From Centrapalus pauciflorus (taxonomy: Eukaryota; Streptophyta; Magnoliopsida; Asterales; Asteraceae), in the NCBI GenBank assembly GCA_020465985.1, contig JAANYP010004771.1, positions 1,390,932-1,454,931 on the forward strand: 64,000 bases of DNA, in the 5' to 3' direction. Shown here piece by piece: positions 1 to 13,213 of the stretch. Position 1 is the stretch's first letter; every line of letters starts with the position of its first letter. A model generated the notes under the pieces. That model made no database searches, was not told the DNA's origin, and saw only the letters and a list, made by a program, of their open reading frames with translations. The position numbers were made by a program, and so were the translations under genes.

Positions 1-895
1 CGTTTTTATAATATCGAAATCGTAAAATCCTATAAAAAATTACTACTTTTTAATTTTTCTTTCTATGTACTATAATTATCAAATTTCAAATTAATAATAA
101 TGGTAAATTGTTATAAACATTAGAAATAATAAACTGTATTTGTCTTTTATTTTATTTTTAACTAAAAATTATAAATTGTTGTATTTTTTTTTTTTTTTGG
201 TGTAACGTGGTCACGACATGTAGCGTTTTGTACATAAAACTTACTGTTTGTATATATTTTATTACAATAAATAAAATGTTATAAAATATGATTTTATTAA
301 TATTGTATTATGTTTACGTTTACTTATATCTAATATTGTTTGTGATCATTATTTATATTTAATATATTTTATAAAATTTATAACACATGATAGGTTTTTC
401 AGTTATACATAATAAAGTGTATTTATCTTTTTTAGATGTTATTTAATAATATTATTTTGTGTTCTACTTTATTATATATAGATTTTAATACATACATTTT
501 TTATAATTACTAAGTCTGATCTATAAAAAAAAAAAAAAATTGTATATTTTACATATAAACTTTATTAACATTAATCCATAAGTAAGAGACCCAACGAAAA
601 TATAAAATCCAAGAAAAAACCTAAAAACTTAATTTGATTTGGGGATAGCCTGAATACAATTTAAAGAAAATGTGAAAAAGTTTTTTTTGGTGGTTCACGT
701 TTTGCCCCTTCTGCTTTCTAACGACTTCGCCTCTCAATCACCGATCAACTAACGCCGCTCACGAAGACTGTGGTCGCCTTCGTTTAAGACTCGTGGTTCT
801 TGGTCGTTCTCTTGCTCGATCTCGATCAGACGATCACTCATTGTCCTTCTTTCTGCTCAAGTATTTTTCATTGTTACTAACTTTATATCCCTAAA
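1..895. other. AT-rich intergenic DNA with one GC-richer islet
   Basis: Bases 1-690 are very AT-rich with T and A runs and no reading frame of note. Bases 700-860 are richer in G and C and in CTC/CGAT-type words, resembling a plant 5' leader, but I find no start codon with a convincing reading frame. No gene is called. Confidence 0.5.
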
Positions 896-903
896 ATGCT
901 AAG

Positions 904-1283
904 TAAGGTTGTAAACGAGCCGAGCCGAGCCCGTTTAAGCTCAAGCTCGGCTCGTTTCGAGCTTCATATGTAAAGCTCGAGCTCGGCTCGTGAATAATTT
1001 TCTAAGCTCGAGTTCGGTTCGGGCTCGACTCGTTTATTACATATTTTAATTTTTTTAGTTAGCTTTTAAATAATCTTTTAATATAATATATATAACTTGT
1101 TATTTTAATATATTTATATTTATTTAATCCATATATTATATATTTATTAATTTAAAAATATATTTATATATATGCTCGTTTAAGCTCGTTTAGGCTCGCG
1201 AGCTCGATATCTGAAGCTCAGACTCGTTTAATTCGAGCTTTTAGCGAGTCGAGCTCGAGTAGCTCGGCTCATTTACACCCCTA
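904..1283. mobile_element. hAT-type MITE
   Basis: A 380-bp element is bounded by an exact 8-bp direct repeat, ATGCTAAG (896-903 and 1284-1291), the target duplication length typical of hAT transposons. The ends are imperfect inverted repeats: left TAAGGTTGTAAACGAGCCG, right (reverse complement) TAGGGGTGTAAATGAGCCG. Subterminal parts are full of GAGCTCG/CGAGCC words in both orientations. The middle is AT-rich and has no coding capacity. It is therefore a non-autonomous element moved in trans. The single-base differences between the ends suggest it is not very recent. Confidence 0.85.
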
Positions 1284-1343
1284 ATGCTAAGTTAATAAGA
1301 TAAGTTACTTATATGTTTCATTTTAAGGGGCTGATATAATCTA

Positions 1344-1839
1344 TCTATACTATTAAAAGAGTAACTATATTCATTTCTGGTGAAGCCACGTGTCGTCACC
1401 ATGAATCGACACGTGACATTTATAGAATTTAAAAATAATAAAGAAATTTAAATCAAATCTATCCAAATCTAATATAATCCACTTTTAAATCAAATCAAAT
1501 CAAATCAAACAAAATCTAATACTCTACAAACTTATTAATTAAATCTATCCAAATATAATATAATCTACTTTTAAATCCAAATCAAATCAAAGCAAACAGA
1601 ATCTAATAATCTACTAACTTATTAATTATAAGATAATATAATAAAAGTTTAAAAGTTATATAAGAAAATATTTACTCTTCATATATATTTAGAAATATAC
1701 AAAATTAATAGGTAATAATAAATAATAATATCATCTTATATACTTTTGTTTAAAAAATAATATTTATTTCTTTATCTTTTTATTTATTATATTTTATATA
1801 TATTAAAAATATCCGCGTAATACGCGGGTAATAAACTAG
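1344..1839 (+). mobile_element. Non-autonomous Helitron
   Basis: The element starts with TCTATACTATTAAAAGAG after an A and ends with AAACTAG before a T, which fits Helitron insertion between A and T without target duplication. A short hairpin (CCGCG at 1813-1817, CGCGG at 1823-1827, loop TAATA) lies 12 bases before the CTAG end, as expected for a Helitron 3' terminus. The interior (496 bp in total) is AT-rich with short ATCAAATC-like tandem words and codes for nothing. It lies about 310 bp upstream of the acetyltransferase start codon. Confidence 0.85.
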
Positions 1840-1973
1840 TTATACATAAATCTGATTTGTTTAACCAATTTTTTTTTTTCTAAAAAATTGTAACGAAGCA
1901 AGCTCACAGGTCACAATTCACAAATGACACAAAGGACATAAAGTGATAGGGAGCACGAGCAGTATTGTACACC

Positions 1974-2027
1974 GGGCCTAATAATTTCAAAACAGTTGCG
2001 GCCCATTTAACTTAGACCCTAAAACCA
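1974..2027 (+). promoter_or_regulatory. Site II-like and telo-box-like motifs upstream of NAT10
   Basis: GGGCCTA at 1974-1980 and GGCCCATTT at 2000-2008 (TGGGCC on the other strand) match plant site II elements. ACCCTAAAA at 2016-2024 contains the core of a telo box. In plants this pairing is typical of genes for ribosome biogenesis and translation, which fits an rRNA/tRNA-modifying enzyme. The distance to the ATG is about 120-175 bp. Function is inferred from motif and position only. Confidence 0.5.
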
Positions 2028-2148
2028 ATTATTCTCCGCGTTGCTAGCATTTGCAGTTCCCCGGAGCTTAAAAAACAACCCGCCAATTTAACCAAACTCG
2101 CCGTCGCCGTTAATCGTTGCGGAAGCCGACGGCAAATAATCAAGCAGA

Positions 2149-5100
2149 ATGAGGAAAAAGGTGGACGAGCGTATTAGAACGCTGATTGAAAACGGGGTCA
2201 AAACCAGACATCGTTCTATGTTCGTCATCATCGGCGACAAGTCCCGCGACCAGGAAATTTCACTCTCTAATGCAAAAAACAAAACACTTATACGTATGCG
2301 TATAGACTAGTTATCCACTGAGTTTTTTATGTATTAACATGTGTGTTTTGTGTTGTGAGCAGATTGTGAACCTTCACTACATGCTAAGCAAATCAGTCGT
2401 TAAGTCTAGACCTAATGTTTTATGGTGTTACAGAGATAAACTTGAACTTAGCAGGTACGTCCTTCAATATGTGTTTTCTCTAGTTGCTTGTTATTCCACC
2501 CACTTTAGAAGAAGAGCCAGGCTTTGATTTTGGACGTGAATCAAGCAATCACCAGCTTCAATGAATGTGAAATTTAAACCCTCAACTTCATGAGCTCATT
2601 AGACTAGAAATCAACTTCGTGAGTTCATAAGACCGTGGAACAAGCACTAAATTTAAGCGATGGTGATTTTATTTTTGATACACATTCCATAGTGATTCCA
2701 ATACGGGAGAATCAATTTTGACATGAATAACTCTGGAGTCTTACCTTTTTGTATATGGAATGGAGTATTTTTTAACGTGATTATTTTATTGATTATTATG
2801 CTCATGAGCTCATCAAATGGATTTGTCAATGTAGAAAATAGTTCAAAACCTTAAATACAACTTGATAAGGATTTAGTGCATATCATGGTTTAAGCAGTCT
2901 AGAAGCTACTAGTGAGTTGAGTTCTTTATAAGTTATTTGAATACCTGTAAGTTTTAGGACAATTACTTCAAAAACTCACAGTGTCCGTCTATCTCGGAAG
3001 TCAGAACATAGGTTGTGAAATGGGGAATTGATAACAGGTCTTAGTGTAATAGTTTGGAAAATCTGTTTACCTGGTAGAATAGTTAGAAATGTTAAATGGA
3101 AAATTGGATAATGTGTAAGTGTTGATAGCATTGGTTTCTCCAGAACATGTTATCATGTGAGTACCATAAATCATTGGAACTGGCATGCACATATAGTTCT
3201 CTTATCGATGAAAGTAATTTGTCTAAAAGGTAGGTGAAGATCTTTGTATTTATTTGTAAGATGACATAAACCATACGTCCATATATCTGGAGACAGCTGG
3301 AGACAAAAAAAAGCTCATATCATGGACTTCTGTCTCTCAAAGGAACACATTCCTCAGAAATACTATTTGCAAAGAGTTGACATCTGATGGCAGTTTATAT
3401 ACAAAGATGGTAGAGAAGTTATATTCCTGCAAGAGTTAGGTGTGGCAGAAGAAGAACCTTACAGAAGGACTATGTTTACTGTTTGATTTTAGAATAAAGC
3501 AAAAGGAACGCAGCGCAGGGTGTAGGGACCATTCACCATGAATATTTAATAGTGTTTTATGTTATTACTTTAGTTATTTAGCTCTGGATGCACTGCTCTC
3601 TAATGTCTATATATGCATCTCTCTCATTTGTCTGCATCACATGACTGGATAACAACACTGCGTCAAATCTAAGCTTTTGAAGTGGCTCTTGGTCTCTTTG
3701 TGTACATGGAATATGTCTAGCTGATGATTATGACTCAATCTATGTATAATTCGTTGGTAATTGTATGTCCACTGACTATGTCTCACAGTCATAAGAAAAA
3801 ACGGGCCAAGCAGGTCAAGAAGCTCATGCATAGAGGACTTTTAGATCCTGAGAAAGTTGATCCATTTTCGCTTTTCCTTGAAACTGCTGGAATCACATAT
3901 TGCCAGTACAAGGATTCTGAGAGGATTCTTGGAAATACATTCGGCATGTGTATATTACAGGTAGATCACAACTACCAATTCATCATTGTCTTCCATTAAA
4001 ATTTACTGTAGTATATGTTCATAGTTAAAACGAGCTTTCGTTTTATTCCAGGATTTCGAGGCTCTAACACCAAATCTTCTGGCAAGAACTATAGAAACAG
4101 TGGAAGGTGGTGGATTGATTATTCTGTTGCTTCGGTCTTTGTCTTCGCTCACTAGCCTGTATACCATGGTCATGGTATGAGCTGCAATTCTTTATACTAG
4201 CCGCTTTAATCAAAATGATCAATTTAATCAGGAAAGTGGAAGGAAGTTTTATTTGTGGAATTTTAGTTGTTTGTTCCATCATCACATAAAAGAACTGCTT
4301 CTTCAGCCCCCTCCCACACCCCCTGTTTAGATTGGAAAATCCTTTGTTACATTAAACTATCAAACAAATAATCACAACAATACATTCTGTAACTTAAGAA
4401 TAAAAATAGCGAAAAAAGTTGACATATTTTAGGTCAATTCATATTTCGGATATTAAAATATGTATTGGCCCGATAGAAGGTACTTAAATTTTACTGTCTT
4501 TTAGAAGTTTTTTAAAGTAGTAGTATTTGGTCATTAGTGGACTTTACCACCAAATATGACAAAATGGTAAAATGCATCTATTGAAGTATTGATACAGAGC
4601 ATAGTTTGATACCGGAATAGAAATTGACCTAAAGTATATTACCCTTCTATGCACTTTTCCCAATAAAAGATATTAATTACAATAAAAGAAAAGTACAATG
4701 TATTAAGTCTCAGAAAGTCAAAATCAAAAGGGCTCTTTTCTTTCTTGGATGTAAACAATTCTTTTTTCTCTGCTTGCCATGATTGTTTGATTTAACATTT
4801 CAAATATTGCCTTTAGGTTTTCTCTCTGAAGCATACACATTTTTAAATATATGTTTCTTTTGTTCATGCATATGCTTTGTTGCAGTCATATATGTAATTG
4901 TTTATGTGAAGAAAAACATCAGTCGAATGAGAAGTTAATTATGTGAAGTTACTCTATTTGAAAGGGAAAATAAAATCTAAAGACATAATCAACGTTTTAG
5001 AAGAAGTAAAAATTATAGGCATTTTGTTTTTACAGTTTATTCGGTATAAAATCAGATCATGCATCTTTTATAACTAGATGGGTGCTTCTTGCACTCTTGC

Positions 5101-8100
5101 AGGATGTTCATGAGAGATTCCGTACAGAATCTCATACATTAGCCACTGGACGGTTCAATGAACGTTTTTTACTATCTCTCGCATCGTGTGGATCATGTAT
5201 AGTTATGGATGACGAGTTAAATATATTACCAATTTCATCCCATATGAAGTCGATCACACCAGTTCCAGTAGAAGAGGTAATTTTTCAAGTCTCTTGAACA
5301 TTTTAGTTTGTCTCAATGGAACACTCGAGGAATTTTGGATCCTGTGGTAGTGGTATATTAAGTGGAATTTGATCACCTTTCTAGTGAGGCTTTTGTGATC
5401 TATTAACAATGTTTTATGGTGATTTTAGTAGTTTCTTTCTTTATGCGTTCAATACCAATGTTTGTTGTCAATGTTGATGTTTGCTGGTTCCCATGGACAT
5501 GTAGTTCTCATATTCCACTTTTTGCTGCTTGTTGGCAATAAAAGGACTCTGAGGGGCTCTCAGAAGCGGAGCGTGACTTGAAAGATCTGAAAGAGCAATT
5601 AAAAGACGACTTTCCTGTTGGTCCACTGATTAAGAAGTGTTGCACATTGGACCAGGTACTCATATTTATATGAGATGTTAATATCTTTTTTTTAGGTCTG
5701 GAGGACATATTCTACTACGATATCTATTCTTTTTTTATCAACGATTAAAGGACCTGTTAACGGGCCTAATGGCATACTGTCTATGACATCTTTTTTGCCA
5801 GATATATTAATTCTCAATGTAATAGATGTTGTGATACTAAGCAAACCACATTGCATACTTCCACTTTTGTTTGTCTCTGTTCCAATCTTTGACACTGCCT
5901 GCTTGTGAACTTGAAACAAATATACCAAAGCAATAGATTTTTCTTCTCTTTTCACGTTCATGTTTTTGACTAAATTTAATCTGAGTTATCACTTGCCATC
6001 ATGGTGAAGAGATGACCTCAGATTCTCGTGTTCCAATAAAATTCAGAAGCGTCCAATCATACATTTTTAACTGTAGGACACCCCCCAAAGCTTCTGCTTT
6101 TCATGAAAGGTCTCTAAGGTCCTCATTCTGAAGTCTTCTGATTATGATAGATATGCCATGATACATCTATTTGGAGTCTTTTAATTGATGGCATGCCTTG
6201 ATGCCGACATTTTACTATTTTCTGAACTTGTGGAGTTGGGATGTTCTGAATATTTGTTCAGGGAAAAGCAGTCATTACCTTTCTTGATGCTATCTTGGAT
6301 AAGACACTCCGTAGCACAGTGGCTTTGCTTGCTGGTCGTGGCCGTGGGAAGTCAGCTGCACTTGGTCTTTCAATTGCTGGAGCTGTTGCTGCAGGGTAAC
6401 AATTCTATATATTCTTTGGCATGTAGCTCGTTGACTTCTGTTGAATCCTTTGATCTAATGAGCATATGCTTCTGCAGGTATTCCAACATCTTTGTGACTG
6501 CTCCTAGCCCAGAAAATCTAAAAACTTTGTTTGAATTTGTATCAAAGGGATTTAACATGCTTGAGTACAAGGTAAAATTTGTTTCTATATCTTATTGTAT
6601 GATTGGTTAAAAACTTGTTGATTCACTATTTTATGTTTCTGTCTTCTCAGGACTTGCTTTCCTTTCTGGAATGACAAAAAAAATTTGTGCTGTTAAATAT
6701 ACTGCAAACTCTCATTTGTTTGTTCTTCTCTGTTATGTTAACTATGGTGGAAATTGGAACACGGAAACACATCAGTGAAAGCTAGAAAAAGAAACTGCAA
6801 GACTGGAATTAAAAAACAAACAAGATGATTCCTGGAGACCATTGAACAATGCTTAATAATTAAACGCAAACTATATTATTCTGAAACTTGGTGGCATCTT
6901 GTGTCACTAGTAATGTTGCATCCCTCATAATGTTTACATGTTTGCCAGGATAGTTCTCTAAAAATTTTCTTTTGTGACGATCTCTTCTTGAAATTTCTTA
7001 AATGCCAAGATGAAATGCATTGCTTGATTTTCTTTTTATATATGTTGATATACTTTATTGACAAGTTTTTTTTTTCCAGGAGCACTTAGATTATGATATT
7101 GTGAAAAGCTCAAATCCAGAGCTAAAAAAAGTGACGGTTCGAATAAATATCTACAAACAGCACAGACAGACAATCCAGGTTCATATACATGCACAATTAA
7201 CCCTCTGGGATATTAACCTTATTTGGTTTTCCTTTCTTTTTTTTTTTTGGGGGTAAAGGAGGATGGTACCGCTGTCCTCTGGCAAAGTTTGTTATTCAGA
7301 CCAGATTTCATTATTACAGTAATCCAGTTTTAATTTTCCGGTGTGTGAAACACTACCTGTTTCCAGTTTAGTGTATGCTAACTATTCTTGGATTCATGGC
7401 TGTATTTTAAATTTTTAATCTGCTGATGTAAAAGTAGTCGTTTGTTTACTAGGAATTTTGTTGAATTTTAATCTATGCTATAAGGGGAGGGCTACTTTTA
7501 ATATGACATCTACATTATAAAATGCTAGATGATTAAAAATTATTTTTGGTTTTAGAGTCTAGACTTTGGAGAACTATAATAGTGGGGATTTCTTGCTAAC
7601 AGAGTATGACTGTGTTATTCCTATTTATTTGGTTTTGTAGTCCTGCTTGATTAATCTTATTTTGATACCACTCATATGTCTTTGCAGTATATACAACCTC
7701 ATGAACATGGGAAGCTGTCCCAAGTTGAACTTTTGGTGGTTGATGAAGCTGCAGCTATTCCATTGCCAGTTGTGAAGTCCTTACTTGGGCCTTATTTGGT
7801 TTTCCTTTCTTCTACTGTTAATGGGTATGAAGTTTATGTATTTACTTTGTTATCCCCACACAACATGACTGATGGCCAGGAAACATACTTTTGAAACTTC
7901 TTAGCCATTTGTTACAGCATGTTCACATATTTGCTTGTGCAATTTTTACTTATCGTATATAATTACTGTGGTCTGATGTTGATCACTCACTGCCTGTGGT
8001 TTTGTTCTCTTATAGCTATGAAGGTACAGGGCGTTCTTTATCGTTAAAGCTGCTGCAGCAACTGGAAGAGCAGAATCGAGCATCTACAAAAAGTACCGAT

Positions 8101-11100
8101 GCTGTTCCATCTGGTATGATACAGCTTTAAATAAATTTCTCTGCAATAATGATTATATCTTCTGGAAGTTCATAAACTAGAATGTAACCATCTTTAATTA
8201 GGATTCCAAGGCATTCACTTAATTTTACTGTTTGCAGTTCTTGAAGCATATCAGTATTTTCATACGGAATGTCATTTATATCATGATTCTTGTAGATGCT
8301 TGAATTAATTCTGATCGGATTTATCGGAAGCTACAATACTTGCTCAAATAATTATGAAATGGACCACAATTTATTATTCATTCTTTTATATTAATAATTG
8401 GTCGAAACATACTTGCTTCAATCACATAATTGGGCATGATCCAACTCTTGGAACTCATCTTAGAATTTTGAAGCACTGTCTAGGGATGTCTTCAGTATAG
8501 ACTCTTGAGTTTCTTAGTAAGTTATGCTTGTTTTAGTGAGATACAACTCGCTCCTTATGGGTAATTTTTTTCCATAAAATGATGGGCTAGATCTTGACCT
8601 TTATCCATGGATGTCATCTTAGGACCTATATACATCTCATAAGCATACATGGTGGTTAAAAGCATGGCCCCAACTCCCTAGTCAGCACATCAATTAATTC
8701 GTTTCTAGCACCATCGACTCTTAAGAGTTAAGAAGAATTCTTGCTTGGCAATGCATCGTCTCATAATAATACAAAATCTGTATTCTTAACTTGTGGATGC
8801 AGATCATCTAACCTCCTTTGTCTTAAAATCTAACATTCTTTAATCTGTTTCAATGCAGGTCGGCTTTTCAGGAAGATAGATTTGAGTGAAGCTATTAGAT
8901 ATGCAAATGGTGATCCAATTGAATCCTGGCTTAACAATTTACTTTGTCTGGACATTGCAAATTCCATCCCTAGCATCAACAGGTTGAAACATTTCTGTAA
9001 ACTTTTATAGGTTTACATTATGCCCCTCTCAAAAATTTCTTTCGACTCATCTCTTGTTTGTGCAAATAGGTTACCTCCTCCCAGTGAGTGTGATCTTTAC
9101 TATGTTAACCGGGATACTCTTTTCTCATATCATAAAGACAGTGAGTTATTTCTGCAGGTAGTTATGAGCCTATCTGATTATTGGTTTTAGTCATGTATTC
9201 ATGTATATCGGTACTTACATATTCTCACACTATTCAGAGAATGATGGCCTTATACGTTGCTTCACACTACAAAAATTCTCCAAATGATCTTCAATTATTG
9301 GCTGATGCTCCAGCTCATCACTTGTTTGTTTTACTTGGTAATTTTTTTTTTGTAAATTTTGTTTCATTATTAATATCGTCAGTTATATTCTCTCTATGGT
9401 CTTGGTTATGATTTTGTATTTCACAACTCATTGAAATAAAACAAAACATACAATTTTTTCTCTATGGTCTCAGTTATGATTTTGTATGTCAATGTATTTC
9501 ACAAATTACTGAAAGAAAACAAAACAAATATACAAAGAATTGAGTAGTTCTTTTCTATGATTATTGCAATAAAATTTTAAAAACATATGTGTGCAGGTCC
9601 TGTCAATGAGTCAAGGAATCAGCTCCCGGATATTCTTTGTGTCATTCAGGTTTTGCTCTTATTATTTCTCCTCCTCTAAGAAATTTTGGAAGATGTCACA
9701 AGTGCTAGTTTTGATCATGGTAGTAAATGATAGTACTTTGAGTTTGATTTATATATGGTTGTACATAAATTATTCTACAGGTCTGTCTAGAAGGAAAAAT
9801 CTCTCAGGCTTCTGCCTTGAGAAGTTTAAGTGCTGGTCATCAGCCATCTGGAGATCAAATTCCATGGAAATTCTGTGAACAATTCCAAGATAAAGACTTC
9901 CCAAGTCTTTCTGGTGCTAGAATTGTGCGCATCGCAACACATCCAAATGCAATGAAGGTAATGTTTATAATCTTTTATATGCAGAATAATTTTTCAATAT
10001 CTGTCCCAAGGGTTAATGATTGTCATCTCAACATATTGCAGCTTGGATATGGTTCAGCTGCCATAGAATTGCTGACAAGGTATCACATCATGTTATGTGC
10101 TTATTTATCTTGTTACCACTCCTGCTGAAACAAATTGCATGTAGCTAATATGTTAATGTTGAAGGTGAATATTAATTCAAATTATTTAGAACAGTTTTAC
10201 TTCGAAGACATTTTGTCGAAATCAATGCTGGCTGAGAATTTGATAGGCATTAGATTCTATATCTTACTTCTTAAGGGTATAGCCACACTTTGTGCGCTAA
10301 TAATGTTTCAAACGAACTAGTAACAACAGAAAGATATATGTATTTCAAGTTTACTTCTTTCATTAACCTTGTCTGCATTGATACACTGCGTGCATTTATC
10401 TAAAATGGCTATCAACTATGAATTATTCCTATAGGTACTTTGAGGGTCAATTTACTTCCATCTCTGAAGTAGATGTCCAGAATGATCCAGAGCATCCACA
10501 TCTGAAAATTACTGAAGCGGCTGAAAAAGTAAGATCTCCATGTCAGTATTCAACTTTTATACATTTACTGTTTCCTACATGTATGCCAAATGCTCAGACT
10601 ATAGTCCGTTATATGCCTTTTATTGATTTAGTTTCTGTTGCTTGTGTGTGGTCGATGAGAGATATAGTTGATTGTATATGTTTGGTAGTTAGTTATTATG
10701 GCCTTTTCAGAGGAGCTTCAGCTGCAACAATTATGCGGAAGAATTACCAAGCTGCAAAGCATATGATTATTGTTGTTGTCATTGTATATAGGAATTATCA
10801 GGGGAAAAGAAATCTGAGCATGTGATTTTTGGAATGTCCATGGTAGATCTGTAGATGTACTTGCAGCATAACTTTGGAAAGCCTACTTGCAGGTGTCTTT
10901 GCTCGAAGAAAATATTAAGCCGAGGTCAGACCTTCCTCCTTTGCTTGTACATCTCCGGGAAAGACGGCCTGAGAAGCTCCACTACCTGGGTGTCTCTTTT
11001 GGGCTTACTTTGGACCTGTTTCGTTTCTGGAGGAAACATAAATTTGCTCCATTTTACATATGTGAAATTCCAGTTAAGTCTTTTCTCTACTATACTATTT

Positions 11101-13213
11101 TATTCTTTCTTCTCTCGTCATCTCATTTGAAGGTTTAATCCTGACTATATAAGCACCATAATCCTTTTCCATCAGAACGCTGTGACTGGTGAGCATACAT
11201 GTATGGTTTTGAAACCATTGGACACTGATGATGTTGAAGTTAGCGGATCAGATGAATTAGGATTTTTTGGTCCTTATTATCGAGGTTTGTATTTATCCCA
11301 AGCAAAGGTATTCAGATACATATTAATCCAGAGTTGTTGAGGCCAACAGTTGATTTTCTGTATGTCTTTAGCTTTCAGGGCATCATTTGCTAGGCTTTTG
11401 TGTTCTCCAAGATTTAATACAATGGAATACAAGCTTGCAATGAGGTATGTGTTCGATGTCTCAGCTTTGCATACATTAAATTATGCTCTGATATATTTTG
11501 CTACTCTGGGTTTTGTAGTATTTTAGATCCAAAACTAAGCTTCACAGACATAGAACCTTCGTCAAACATATCACACGGTATATACGATGATATCATTAAA
11601 TCACCAATCAGTATGAAAAGGCTAGAAGCTTACGTGAACCACCTGGCAGATCATCATCTGGTAAGAATTATGAAGAATTGTCTGTGTTGTGTTGCTTACG
11701 AAGAGCTATTATATATCTTTCACTATTATCTCCCCACTTACAATTTCCCGTAAAATGTCTCCAGTAGTCTCCAATTTGGATAATAGGTTTCGGTTCACTA
11801 TGCATGAATCACCAAATATGGACATTCACGGTGCTTAAAAAATAAGATGCATGCATATGATAGTACAAGTAGGGGGAAAAAGGGAAAAGAAAAAGGAGGG
11901 GGGATGGTTGTAGAAGTCTAATTGTGAGTTGAAGCCACTGAGGCACTGACTTTTAAGATATTGGTCAGAAAATAATTATGAGGACATTCTGTCATTCTGA
12001 GGATACTGATGCGTTTTTTTTATTTTACAGATTTCAGATCTCAAACTGCCCCTTGCATATTTGTACTTCCAGGAAAAGCTCCCGGTTACATTATCATATG
12101 TCCAGGCCTCTGTGTTACTATGCATGGGCTTGCAGAACCAAGATGCTTCTTATGCCGAGGTTTGTTCTTCAACTTCTCAATCTTTAGTTATTAGATGAGA
12201 ACAATCCAAGCATCAACTTGTCTCCTGCTTTTCTGAAACATCCTTAGAGCAAAAACTTTTGAGTTATTACCCATAAAGAAGAAGAAAATATTGCTTGTGT
12301 AATGCTTGTTAGTGTGTATCAATTGTTAGGTGTTGGTTATATGGTTGCTAGTTAGGATCAAAATTTCCTGATGATTTAAAAAAAACTTACAAATTGGATT
12401 GTATATCTGCTTATCATGTCTGAGAGGGGGACGTGACCAAGAAGGCAAATGGGTAAATCGGTGATTACTTGAAAGTTGGAAGGTTTTTTTTTACCATCTG
12501 TTTTTAACAGGGAGTGATGAAGTTGGAAAGGCAGCAAATATTGTCATTGTACATGAAAGTCATGAAGAAGTTCCAGAAATATCTGAATTCTGTATCTTCA
12601 AAACAATTTACTGCAACTCTGCCCCCAGTCAAAGAAGTAAGTAACAAGTAAATCAAGATGCTCTTAATGCTTCATTTCCTCTGCAACTTTTGAACCTATG
12701 TTGATTGATTTTACCAGCACAAGAGTATGAGAAACTGTAAATCTCGAGTCGTTTAGCTATAATGAGCTATCACCACAGATGATTAACATGTCTATATGTT
12801 TGTAGGTGGACTTGAAGCCACACTCGATTTCTGTGGACGAGGATCTTAACGAAGCTGCAAAGAAAGTCAAGGTTTGTTCGGTTTCTTATTCACGTGCCTA
12901 CGTCAATGCCTTGGTGACTTATTTTGAAGTCACAATTGCTTTGCTTGTGTTTTAGAACGACTTGAAAGCAAAGAGTGACGATGGTTTATTAAACCCGGAC
13001 TTTCTCCAGAGGTACGCCATTACAGACAAGGATGTAGATTTCGAGAGTGCTTTGCAAAACGGGAGTGGAAAGATACCCTCAGGTGGTGTAATTAGTGTCA
13101 AGTCTAGCAAATTGAGGGCAGAAAAACACGAAACGCCAAAAGACAAGAGCGGGAAGAAAAGAAACAAAGACGGTCAGTCTTCTAAATCATCAAAAAAGAA
13201 AAGAGTGTCTTAG
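2149..13213 (+). CDS. NAT10: RNA cytidine acetyltransferase, NAT10/Kre33/TmcA type (26 exons)
   Basis: Family role: ATP-dependent N4-acetylation of cytidine in 18S rRNA and tRNA, in the nucleolus. Exons: 2149-2253, 2363-2454, 3789-3960, 4052-4174, 5103-5276, 5545-5655, 6262-6395, 6478-6571, 7080-7178, 7688-7824, 8016-8113, 8859-8982, 9070-9157, 9238-9337, 9597-9649, 9781-9957, 10042-10079, 10435-10528, 10893-11072, 11176-11284, 11372-11444, 11519-11660, 12031-12159, 12511-12636, 12806-12871, 12956-13213. They join in one frame to 1,031 aa, close to the usual plant length. Visible motifs: conserved N-terminus MRKKVDERIRTL; Walker A GRGRGKSA (284-291); helicase VVDEAAAIPLP (about 385-395); GNAT acetyl-CoA region IATHPNAMKLGYGSAA across exons 16-17; Lys/Ser-rich tail ending KKKRVS, a likely nuclear/nucleolar signal. 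All introns are GT-AG except intron 1, whose donor reads GA. Otherwise the gene looks intact. Confidence 0.93.
4395..4665. repeat. Inverted-repeat element in NAT10 intron 4
   Basis: TTTTAGGTCAATTCATATTTCGG near 4425-4450 recurs in inverted orientation as CCGGAATAGAAATTGACCTAAAG near 4611-4635, and weaker pairing extends on both sides. This looks like an old MITE or foldback of about 270 bp. No target duplication was identified, so the ends are approximate. Confidence 0.4.
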
